The translations under genes and the position numbers were made by a program. The notes beneath the pieces are model-generated. The model saw only the letters and a program-made list of their open reading frames with translations, did no database searches and was not told where the DNA came from. From Nemertoderma westbladi (lineage: Eukaryota; Xenacoelomorpha; Nemertodermatida; Nemertodermatidae): a stretch of DNA of 30,465 nt. This document shows, piece by piece, positions 20,590 to 29,078 of this stretch. The DNA lies in NCBI GenBank assembly GCA_032718475.1, contig JAUCBJ010002888.1, forward strand, positions 1 to 30,465, given 5' to 3'. The stretch's first letter is position 1, and each line of letters opens with the position of its first letter.

Positions 20590-20719
20590 CCCTTATATAG
20601 CAAATCTGGGTCATAGAATCCACTAGAACCTTCCAGAGCATTCCATGGCCTCACATTGGCCCACTATGCCCTATGATTGGCCCAACTCATCATTCCACAT
20701 GTTGTACGCACCTCATTGG
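20590..20719 (-). promoter_or_regulatory. Minus-strand promoter: TATA, heat-shock-type element, three CCAAT boxes
   Basis: Minus strand: TATATAAGGG (20590-20599). Upstream lies an array of 5-bp alternating units, AGAACCTTCCAGAGCATTCC on the plus strand (20625-20644), fitting the nGAAn/nTTCn heat-shock element with one mismatch. CCAAT boxes follow at 20655-20659, 20676-20680 and 20715-20719. TATA-proximal HSE plus multiple CCAAT boxes is the classic hsp70-type arrangement; transcription would run towards the 177-bp block. It may be an LTR or a lost host promoter. Confidence 0.55.
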
Positions 20720-20738
20720 CTTATCTAATTTAATCAAA

Positions 20739-20893
20739 GCGAAAATAAATAGCCCAATAATGCAAATTCCCGTTCGGGATTCGAACTCGTAACATACTTG
20801 TAATGTAACCAACGCCTTAACCATCTGACCACTGCGCCAATAGAGTTACCTATGGGTTTATGTGTACCAATATGAATAGGCATATTACATTAC
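20739..20893 (-). mobile_element. tRNA-derived SINE with 15-bp target duplication
   Basis: Flanked by exact 15-bp repeats TCTAATTTAATCAAA at 20724-20738 and 20894-20908. On the minus strand it contains box A TGGCGCAGTGG (20829-20839) and box B AGTTCGAATCC (20777-20787), spaced like a tRNA gene, and an AT-rich tail ending TATTTATTTT. About 60 bp precedes the tRNA-like part. The tRNA fold is imperfect, so it is a retroposed tRNA derivative rather than a working tRNA gene. Confidence 0.75.
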
Positions 20894-20908
20894 TCTAATT
20901 TAATCAAA

Positions 20909-21325
20909 ATGCGTCGGATTTTAGAAAGTTTTTATGTTATGCTACAAATGCTACCTTATAGTGAAATAATCCATCACTATTAATCACAATATTTTTTAAT
21001 TATTTTATTCAACTCTCTTTAAGGTCATTTTCATTGCCTAAATGTAACTTATTACTGCAATGTTTTGAATCATAAAAACATAATATTCTAGAATGTTTAA
21101 TGTTGTTGCTAACACATTCTCTACATAAATTAACATTTTTTTGGTAATTTTGTTATTATTTTATTCTCCAAACAAACGGCAATAAAAAAAATTGCTCAAC
21201 CTTTCCCAAAGTCTTTATAGCGAAAATTTATTGTTATAATGTTGAACAACATCATGAGCAAATAAAATTGCAGTCATAAGCTGGAGAACGGTTCGTCAGT
21301 AAAATGTACCAAGCGTCTACTCGAC
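20909..21325. other. AT-rich stretch, no gene seen
   Basis: About 75% A+T with scattered homopolymers. No coding, RNA or repeat signal was found. Confidence 0.6.
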
Positions 21326-23522
21326 TACAAGGAGATTACTATGCTTTATTGTATATTAGTGTGGAGAGATTTCGATGCTTTATTGTACACCATGTCCCAG
21401 AATATAGTGTCGTAATTAAGTGACACCCCCCCCCCCCCCCCCCCCGCTAATTTTTCTACAAATCTTAATGAGATTGCATGAAATTTGAAACAGAGATAGT
21501 TTCACCTCCCGACCACTGACTGGGTGAGCCAGAATTTTTATTTTTGCTTTCAATCTTTAGCTACAAGCGTTAAAAAAAAAGTGTCTCCAGCGATATTACA
21601 CCAGTTACACCGCAGTTATTCTTCTACCTTATAGTTTGTTATACCTTATTTTTATTAGATAGAATAAAATAACCTCGCGCCGGTGCAAAACCATGCAACA
21701 TTTGAGCGCTCATATCTCAGCTATTTTTCAACGAAATTCAAATTGTGTTACATATTTGGAATCCTTGAATGACCAGCTTTCCATTGGTACCAACAAACAG
21801 CTATAAGGTAGAAGAATTACTGCGGTGTAACTGGTGTAATATCGCTGGAGACACTTTTTTTAAACGCTTGTAGCTAAAGATTGAAAGCAAAAATAAAAAT
21901 TCTGGCTCACCCAGTCAGTGGTCGGGAGGTGAAACTATCTCTGTTTCAAATTTCGTGCAATCTCATTAAGATTTGTAGAAAAATTAGGGGGGGGGGGGGG
22001 GGGGCGTGTCACTGAATTACGATACTATATTCTGGGACATGCTGTATATTAGTGTGGAGAGATTACTATGCTTTATTGCATATTAGTGTGGAAAGATTTC
22101 GATGCTTTAATGTATATTAGCCCCAGGGAGATTACTATGCTTTATTGTATATTAGTGTGGAGAGATTACTATGCTTTATTGCATATTAGTGTGGAGAGAT
22201 TTCGATGCTTTAATGTATATTAGCCCCAGGGAGATTACTATGCTTTATTGTATATTAGTGTGGAGAGATTACTATGCTTTATTGTATATTAGTGTGGAGA
22301 GATTACTATGCTTTATTGTATATTAGCCCCAAGGAGATTACTATGCTTTATTGTATATTAGTGTGGAGAGATTACTATGCTTTATTGTATATTAGTGTGG
22401 AGAGATTACTATGCTTTATTGTATATTAGCCCCAAGGAGATTATTATGCTTTATTGTATATTAGTGCGGAGAGATTACTATGCTTTATTGTATATTAGTG
22501 TGGTGAGATTCCTATGCTTTATTGTATATTAGCCCCAAGGAGATTACTATGCTTTATTGTATATTAGCCCCAGGGAGATTACTATGCTTTATTGTATATT
22601 AGCCCCAGGGAGATTACTATGCTTTATTGTATATTACTGTGGAGAGATTACTACGCTTTATTGTATATTAGTGTGGTGAGATTCCTATGCTTTATTGTAT
22701 ATTAGCCCCAATGAGATTACTATGCTTTATTATATATTAGCCCCAATGAGATTACTATGCTTTATTGTATATTAGCCCCAAGGAGATTACTATGCTTTAT
22801 TCTATATTAGTGTGGAGAGATTACTATGCTTATGAGTTATTGTATATTATTGTTGAGAGATTACTATGCTTTATTGTATATTAGCCCCAATGAGATTACT
22901 ATGCTTTATTCTATATTAGTGTGGAGAGATTACTATGCTTATGAGTTATTGTATATTATTGTTGAGAGATTACTATGCTTATGAGTTATTGTATATTATT
23001 GTTGAGAGATTACTATGCTTTATTGTATATTAGTGTGGAGAGATTACTATGCTTTATTGTATATTAGTGTGGAGAGATTACTATGCTTTATTGTATATTA
23101 GCCCCAATGAGATTACTATGCTTTATTGCATATTAGCCCCAAGGAGAATACTATGCTTTATGTATATTAGTGTGGAGAGATTACTATGCTTTATTGTATA
23201 TTAGTGTGGAGAGATTACTATGCTTTATTGTATATTAGTGTGGAGAGATTACTATGCTTTATTGTATATTAGTGTAGAGATTACTATGCTTTATTGTATA
23301 TTAGCCCCAAGGAGATTACTATGCTTTATTATATATTAGCCCCAATGAGATTACTATGCTTTATTGTATATTAGCCCCAAGGAGATTACTATGCTTTATT
23401 TTATATTAGCCCCAAGGAGATTACTATGCTTTATTGTATATTAGCCCCAAGGAGATTACTATGCTTTATTGTAAATTAGCCCCAATGAGATTAATATGCT
23501 TTATTGTATATTAGCCCTAATG
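21326..23522. repeat. 34/35-bp minisatellite, about 44 units, interrupted by a MITE
   Basis: Two main unit types alternate irregularly: type A (34 bp) starts TTAGTGTGGAGAGATTAC, type B (35 bp) starts TTAGCCCCAAGGAGATTAC; both continue TATGCTTTATTGTATA. Three copies of a third type carry an ATTGTTG start and a TATGAGTTATTG insertion. The array starts at 21326 and is split by the foldback element at 21388-22044. Type B clusters towards the 3' end. Units at the edges are more diverged (TTTCGATGC variant near the MITE). Confidence 0.95.
21388..22044. mobile_element. Foldback MITE, Tc1/mariner-like, with ~245-bp inverted arms
   Basis: The left arm (21388-21634) and right arm (21801-22044) are inverted copies with few differences, flanking a 166-bp centre. 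Ends read CA(C/G)CATGTCCCAGAATA. The host minisatellite word TTATTGTATATTAG is split as TTATTGTA...TATATTAG, a clean TA duplication at 21386-21387 and 22045-22046, as in Tc1/mariner elements. A 20-C tract in the left arm (21426-21445) mirrors an 18-G tract in the right (21987-22004). It has no coding capacity. Confidence 0.9.
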
Positions 23523-23798
23523 CAATTTCCCTCTTGTCAACATCACAAGGTGATATGTTGACGGGACATTATTGGGGGAAGTTTATCTATAAAAATCTGT
23601 ATAAAAATTCATCAAATACATATTTGACAAATATTTATAACTTTCAATGTATTGTTGCATCTCCTCGAATGTTTATGACAATTTCATCCCATTAATTAAA
23701 AATTTTACTTTTTACAACAAAACTGTAAATTAACCTTAGATTGCATTGAATATTCCTGTATCAAACTATGTTTGCCATCAATAATTCACACCTCGTAT
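23523..23798. other. AT-rich spacer, no gene seen
   Basis: Separates the minisatellite from the next SINE. No coding or repeat signal was found. Confidence 0.5.
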
Positions 23799-23809
23799 AT
23801 AATAGAAGT

Positions 23810-24061
23810 GCAGCAGCTTGATTCAGCCTGTGCTTCCGATTAGGGTGCCCGGGTTCGATCCCTAGATGGTACAGCACTGTTTGGGCACAGGGCTTTAAAT
23901 GCTGCAGCCTAGCCCAACCCCGGCTTTCATCCTTCAGTGGTCGATAAATGGGAACCAAGGCAACTTGGGAAACAGAGTGGAAGGGTTTACTGTGGAAGAT
24001 CACCCATATGGTAGTGAACAGGCATTCCTTGGCTTAACGATCCTAAAAGAATCTCCCATTC
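23810..24061 (+). mobile_element. tRNA-derived SINE with 11-bp target duplication
   Basis: Exact 11-bp flanks ATAATAGAAGT at 23799-23809 and 24062-24072. Box B is perfect, GGTTCGATCCC (about 23852-23862); a box A-like TTGATTCAGCC lies near 23818. The central segment CTTTCATCC...GGTCGATAAATGGGAACCA (23922-23957) is related to that of the SINE at 9984. The tail is not poly(A). Confidence 0.85.
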
Positions 24062-24072
24062 ATAATAGAAGT

Positions 24073-24346
24073 TATAAGTAAAAAGATTACGCAAGGCCAT
24101 ATTTATAAAACATTAATAATAATTAATCACGTAAAAGGATTGACATAAAATATGCCTGCATGCATACTACCCTATTACATTTTCCCACATAATAGTCATA
24201 AATTTCCTCGGTTAGTACACGGCTTTAAAGCAAATATTTTCAGTAGCATAATAAATTTCTAAAATTTTAAAATTTTCATAACCATAAAGCAAATATCAGT
24301 AGGCTTAACTTAGTATAGAATATTCCAGCATATTATAATTATTAAT
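24073..24346. other. AT-rich stretch, no gene seen
   Basis: No feature beyond AT-rich words was identified. Confidence 0.5.
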
Positions 24347-24935
24347 TTGTCACAAATTCAGTCACGTAGAATTATAATTATCAATGTTTGGCGGGGATAT
24401 TATTCTATTTCCAAGGTGTTTAAACATATAGAAAGTTTTTACTATCATTATGTTGAGATGATTATTGGGTGTTCGTGTGTTGGGTGCTCAAACTTCGGTA
24501 GATCTCTGTTTGGCGCGCGCCCATTATCTGATCGTATATTGGTCGTCCGGAGGAATTTCCCGAAACGTATAATGGTTAATATCCCCTTCCATCAAGCACT
24601 GAAATTTTGTAAGAGAGAAAACAATCCCGATTACCGATAATTATTGGAGGCGACGGATTTTGCCCCTTCTCGCTGCTACACGGCTGCTGATCGAATACTA
24701 GGAAAACCGGACTCAGCTACGAAGTACGCCACCTACCGGTCGGTTTTGACTAGAGATCTGTCCGTACAACCCATATACTCACATCCGAGGTTGTATATAC
24801 CTGACAACTTGCGTGTTACCTTTTCTCGCATCCGTATAATGTCACATAAATCAATGGTTGAAAAGGTACGCTGGTCGAGAATCCCTCATGATATAAGGTT
24901 GTGTGTTTGTGGCAGCGGGTGTGTGCAAGATGAGG
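24347..24935 (+). pseudogene. LINE ORF2 C-terminal region (different family)
   Basis: Two stretches in the same frame (24347-24640 and 24644-24935) are separated by one TAA. The second contains IYSHPRLYIPDNLRVTFSRI, then MSHKSMVEKVRWSRIP and LCVCGSGCVQDE. This matches the C-terminal end of CR1/jockey-like LINE polymerases, where a 'FR...H.L..EKGRW.R......C.CG..VQDE.HVLL.C' motif follows the RT. The RT itself is absent. The motif is cut exactly at VQDE by the tail of LINE copy B. The first stretch, with a CSCVGC motif, may be part of the same C-terminal region. Confidence 0.6.
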
Positions 24936-25454
24936 TACTACTACTACTAGGATCGACATGCTGAATTGCACCTGCATTTTTAAGAATGCTGTGTCGGCTT
25001 GTCAACAAAATCGCACCGCCACAACTCCCTATCACCCATGACATTTGCTAGATCATACGCATCAAGGCCAGTGTCCTCAGATGCGTCTCAAGATGCACTG
25101 GCTGGTCCTCACGGCGAAAGCAATGTCCTGCAAAGTGGAGGCGAGGTTATCTACTGTCAAGCTTGGGGGAACCAATGATACACCTCCAATGTTATATAGT
25201 GTCTGGTTGGAGATGTGTGCATTGTTCATGTCACAATGAACCCGGCGTAGCATTCTTGTGAATGTGCCATCCAGAGATTTGGTGTCCTCAGCAGTTTGAG
25301 CCCAGCATGGACTCCCATAGAGGAGTACTGGAACTACTGCTGCTCTAAATAATGTGACCTTAAGTTTCCGATTAATTCTCTGTGACTTCCAAATCCTGAA
25401 AGCCTATTCAAGGCTGCCCATGCCTTTTCCTTACGTATTCGAAGGTCCTCACCT
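24936..25454 (-). mobile_element. RTE-like LINE, copy B (short, internally deleted)
   Basis: Same family and orientation as copy A: tail of five TAG-type units (24936-24950), the short 3' UTR (with a mutated palindrome) and the C-terminal coding part. Relative to copy A about 70 bp is missing near 25093 (copy A about 562-633), bounded by short A/G-rich words. The 5' break at 25454 corresponds to copy A position about 985. No open frame is retained. Confidence 0.9.
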
Positions 25455-25522
25455 TTTTTGACACAGTATCGCATTCCTTCAAAATTTTATAACAAAAAAT
25501 GATAACATAGATAATAACTATT

Positions 25523-25670
25523 TACATACTTGTGTGTAATGTAGCACTTTACAGTGTGATGATCCGAGTGGCTTTGTACACGAACGAACGTTAGTGAGTG
25601 AGTGAGTGAGTGAAAATAAAGCCACGGGGATCAGAACACTGTAAAGTACTTTGCAACAAGTATGTATGTA
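25523..25670. repeat. Imperfect 53-bp inverted repeat around (GAGT)n
   Basis: Arms 25523-25575 and 25618-25670 share TACTTTACAGTGT-type and GATCC...GTGGCTTT words in inverted order. The loop carries about five GAGT units (25592-25612). It may be a small foldback element; no target duplication was identified. Confidence 0.7.
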
Positions 25671-26118
25671 GTTTTATTCCAAAATTGTAACATTACGAAA
25701 TGATTGTACATATATTATAAGTGATAAAAACAGCACAGCAATGACAAAAATAATGTTATAAATAGCTTAGTTATAATTAGCTTATATTTATGGTGGCGTT
25801 TGGAGCCATGTTATAATAATATAGCTAGGCCCTACTGGTTATGCTATACCCCGCCTGCCGGTAGGTATTGCAGGAGGCCTATCTGGCTGTCAGGCAAATT
25901 TCCACCTATTGTTTACATGGTAACCATTGACGCCGTAACTTTACAGCTCGCCGTCATTATTGGTTACTACAAAAACATGGGACATTACAACACCCACTAC
26001 AATACTAATTGTACAGGCCAATACAATGCTGTAATGTCCGCTAAGGTTGTAAAATGCTAAACAACAACTCGCTGTTAATACTAACGGCGTTGAGTAATGT
26101 TACAATTTTGGAATAAAA
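25671..26118. mobile_element. MITE with perfect 24-bp terminal inverted repeats
   Basis: 25672-25695 (TTTTATTCCAAAATTGTAAC then ATTA) is the exact reverse complement of 26095-26118. A TA at 25669-25670 and 26119-26120 fits a mariner-type target duplication. An 86-codon open frame inside (25800-26060) has no recognisable domain and is probably fortuitous. It directly abuts the hairpin at 25523-25670. Confidence 0.75.
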
Positions 26119-26224
26119 TAATAATTATTAAATAATTATCTAAATTTATTTAAATTTAATCAAAATAAATTATTTAAAATAATATGACTGACAGTTTTAT
26201 CTTGATTAGAGTAGGGGGGAGTTA

Positions 26225-27424
26225 TGTAACACCCGGTATGTAGGCCTGTAACACCCGGTATGTAGGCCTGTAACACCCGGTATGTAGGCCTGTAACACCG
26301 ATATGTAGGCCTGTAACACCCGGTATGTAGGCCTGTAATACCCGGTATGTAGGCCTGTAACACCCATATGTAGGCCTGTAACACCCGGTATGTAGGCCTG
26401 TAACACCCAGTATGTAGGCCTGTAACACCCGGTATGTAGGCCTGTAACACCCGGTATGTAGGCCTGTAACACCCGGTATGTAGGCCTGTAACACCCGGTA
26501 TGTAGGCCTGTAACACCCGGTATGTAGGCCTGTAACACCCGGTATGTAGGCCTGTAACACCCGGTATGTAGGCCTGTAACACCCGGAATGTAGGCCTGTA
26601 ACACCCGGTATGTAGGCCTGTAACACCCGGTATGTAGGCCTGTAACACCCGGTATGAAGGCCTGTAACACCCGGTATGTAGGCCTGTTACACCCGGTATG
26701 TAGGCCTGTAACACTCGGTATGTAGGCCTGTAACACCCGGTATGTAGGCCTGTAATACCCGGTATGTAGGCCTGTAACACCCGGTATGTAGGCCTGTAAC
26801 AACCGGTATGTAGGCCTGTAACACCCGGTATGTAGGCCTGTATTACCCGGTGTGTAGGCCTGTAACACCCGGTATGTAGGCCTGTAACACCAGCTATGTA
26901 GGCCTGTATTACCCGGTATGTAGGCCTGTAACACCCGGTATGTAGGCCTGTAACACCCGGTATATAGGCCTGTAACACCCGGTATGTAGGCCTGTAACAC
27001 CCGGTATGTAGGCCTGTAACACCCGGTATGTAGGCCTGTAACACCCGGTATGTAGGCCTGTAACACCCGGTATGTAGGCCTGTAACACCCGGTATGTAGG
27101 CCTGTTACACCAGGTATGTAGGCCTGTAATACCCGGTATGTAGGCCTGTAACACCCGGTATGTAGGCCTGTAACACCTGGTATGTAGGCCTGTAACACCC
27201 GGTATGTAGGCCTGTAACACCAGGTATGTAGGCCTGTAATACCTGGTATGTAGGCCTGTAACACCCGGTATGTAGCCCTGTAACACCCGATTTGCATGCC
27301 TGTAACACCCGGTATGTAGGCCTGTAATACCCGGTATGTAGGCCTGTAACACCCGGTATGTAGGCCTGTAACACCCGGTGTGTAGCCCTGTAACACCCGA
27401 TTTGCAGGCCTGTAACACCCGGTA
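26225..27424. repeat. 22-bp minisatellite, about 54 units
   Basis: Unit starts TGTAACACCCGG and ends TATGTAGGCC. Most units are identical; variants include ACACCAGG, AATACCC, ATTACCC and, at the 27.25-27.42 kb end, GATTTGCAGGCC. Because 22 leaves remainder 1 on division by 3, the minus strand is open in every frame and each frame yields the same 22-residue cycle (YRPTYRVLQAY and so on). Long minus-strand ORFs of up to 396 codons here are artefacts of periodicity. A few 21-bp units (26280-26370) shift the frame without creating stops. Confidence 0.97.
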
Positions 27425-27455
27425 CGCCTTTAACGCATAATTTTTTACGTTTCAG

Positions 27456-27596
27456 TATTTTTACTACAAGAATCGCAAACTACTTTGGGATGAGTCATGG
27501 GTTTATTCTTGGCAAGATATTCTTGCAACCATGGACAACAAAAATATTATGGGGAGTTTTGTTTCAATGAAGATGAGTCAGGCGGAATTGAGGTTC
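27456..27596 (+). CDS. Possible lone exon, unknown protein
   Basis: Just after the minisatellite, a pyrimidine-rich tract ending TTTCAG (27450-27455) precedes 141 bp (47 codons) with no stop. The reading contains KLLWDESWVYSWQDILATMD and MKMSQAELRF, and is followed by a weak donor, TTC|GTAAAA. The length is a multiple of three. Trp/Asp-rich, non-repetitive composition is more protein-like than the AT-rich surroundings. The frame stays open into the piggyBac-like element at 27610. No family is recognised; it may equally be a transposon remnant. Confidence 0.3.
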
Positions 27597-27979
27597 GTAA
27601 AAGTGCGAATTAACCCTATTAAACCCGGGGGGGGGGGGGGGTCCAATATGACCCTCCCCGTGGTTTTTTTGTTATAATTCTGAAACAAACGTAGTTGAGA
27701 ATCTGCAATTTTATGCCTTATCCTAAAAATCTATTGTCTTCTTAGTAGTGAAAACCGTTTCAAAAATATTGGGTAGTTTTCGATTTATAGCACTATTTTT
27801 TAACCCTACTTTTGTCACTATTTTTGAGACGTTTTTTGAAAATTACATTTCATTTAATATGATTTGTAACGTAGCTATTTTTTATTTACACCGGTTTTTT
27901 TGGTGTTACAATTGGAAGGAATTCATATAAATTAATTTATAAATTTTAAACTTGTTTTTTTCGGCGGGTGCCAAATTTT

Positions 27980-29078
27980 GGTGCCAGCACCAAATTTTGA
28001 ATTATGTCAATTTTGTAAATTGATTGTTTGAAACTTGTTTTTTGCGCAATTGTGGTTTTTTGGGGCTCTGGTTTCGATCGAATATATACGAGTTGCACCA
28101 AGCGTATCAAACTTGTATTTTTCGGTGCTGTGTGCAAAATTTTGGTCCTAGCACGAAATTTTGGAAAATCCATTCAATAGATAAAATTGTTTGTGACAAT
28201 TTATTTCTTGCGTTGTAGAGGTTTATGGCTGTTCTGAATTCAATGGAATATATAATTATCGAACTAGACATCTCAAACTTGTATTTTTCGGAAGTGGGTG
28301 CAAAATGTGGTGCTAGCACCAAATTTTGAAAACCATCAAACATATCAATTGATTGTGTCATCTTGTTTCTTGCGTTATACGGGTTTGTTAGGGTTCTGAA
28401 TTCAATGGAATCGGTAAAAATTTCATAAGAGTTTTCAAACTTGCCTTTTTCGCCGGTGGGTGAAAATTGTTGTGCCAGCACCAAATTTTGGAAAATGAGT
28501 AAATTGATCAGAAGATAGTATCATCTTGTTTCTTGCGCTATACGGTTAGGGTTCTGAATCCGATGAAATCAATAAAAACAGCACTGGACATCTCAAACTT
28601 GTACTTTTTGGTGATGGGTACGGAATTTGGTGCTAGCACCAAAATTTACCATATCTACTCTGGCACACATGACCCACCATTGGCTGTTGCAGCTCATCTG
28701 CTGGGTCATGCCCTGTACCCTTGCTGCCAGGTGCAGGTCGCAGTGAAGTGCTCTCAGAGTGGACATGAGATCACTCTACTCCTGCCCAGCCATTGGTAGA
28801 TCACCATCTGCCTGGTCAGGCCATATACCCCTGCAGCCAAGTATATGGGTCCTTAATCCAGGACCAAAGGCATCCTTATCCCAGAACGAAGGGGGTCCTA
28901 GTTACAGGACCAGATTTGCCCTAGTAAGAGGGTCTATGCAGCTACAGGTGGCACCTCCTTTATGCTGCATGGAGGTGGCAAGTTTTCTTGATCAATGACC
29001 TAGAATACCTGACCTGACCTGTAAAGGTCAGCAAACTTGTACTTTTTGGTGATGGGTACGAAATTTGGTGCTAGCACC
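27980..29078. repeat. About 160-bp modules centred on GGTGCTAGCACC
   Basis: Core positions 27980, 28144, 28309, 28471, 28629 and 29067; spacings are 164, 165, 162 and 158 bp, then 438 bp across the insertion. Each module also carries AAACTTGTATTTTTCGG, TTCTGAATTCAATGGAAT and TTTCTTGCG-like words. The core with flanks is an 18-bp perfect palindrome in the best copies (TTTGGTGCTAGCACCAAA); core substitutions occur at 28144 and 28471. Confidence 0.85.
28655..29030. mobile_element. About 380-bp GC-richer insertion of unknown class
   Basis: Inserted into the module array and flanked by an approximately 57-bp near-identical duplication (28593-28650 and 29031-29088). It contains two degenerate copies of an internal segment (CCATTGGCTG...CTGCCAGGT near 28675 and CCATTGGTAG...CAGCCAAGT near 28790) and ends with GACCTGACCTGTAAAGGTC. 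No tRNA boxes or coding domains were recognised. Confidence 0.5.

Noticed and set aside
20757-20845. Functional tRNA gene
   Set aside because: The A and B boxes are present, but the acceptor and anticodon stems do not pair convincingly, and the piece lies inside a 155-bp unit with target duplications, which indicates a SINE.
21326-23522. CRISPR-like array of regular repeats
   Set aside because: There are no distinct spacers: the units are contiguous variants of one 34/35-bp sequence, in an evidently eukaryotic context.
24347-24640. THAP zinc-finger domain (C-x-x-C near GCSCVGC)
   Set aside because: The later Cys-x2-His and the conserved Trp/Pro spacing of THAP are not evident; the frame continues into a LINE C-terminal motif, which explains it better.
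25800-26060. 86-codon ORF in the MITE
   Set aside because: No domain, no homologous motif and located within a non-autonomous inverted-repeat element.
26160-27418. Long minus-strand ORFs (up to 396 codons) resembling a periodic protein
   Set aside because: They arise from a stop-free 22-bp minisatellite; all three frames give the same repeat, and there is no non-repetitive coding sequence or start signal.
28107-28484. 125-codon minus-strand ORF over the module array
   Set aside because: It follows the period of the modules, and its repeats mirror the DNA repeat; no stop-free selection is seen outside these modules.
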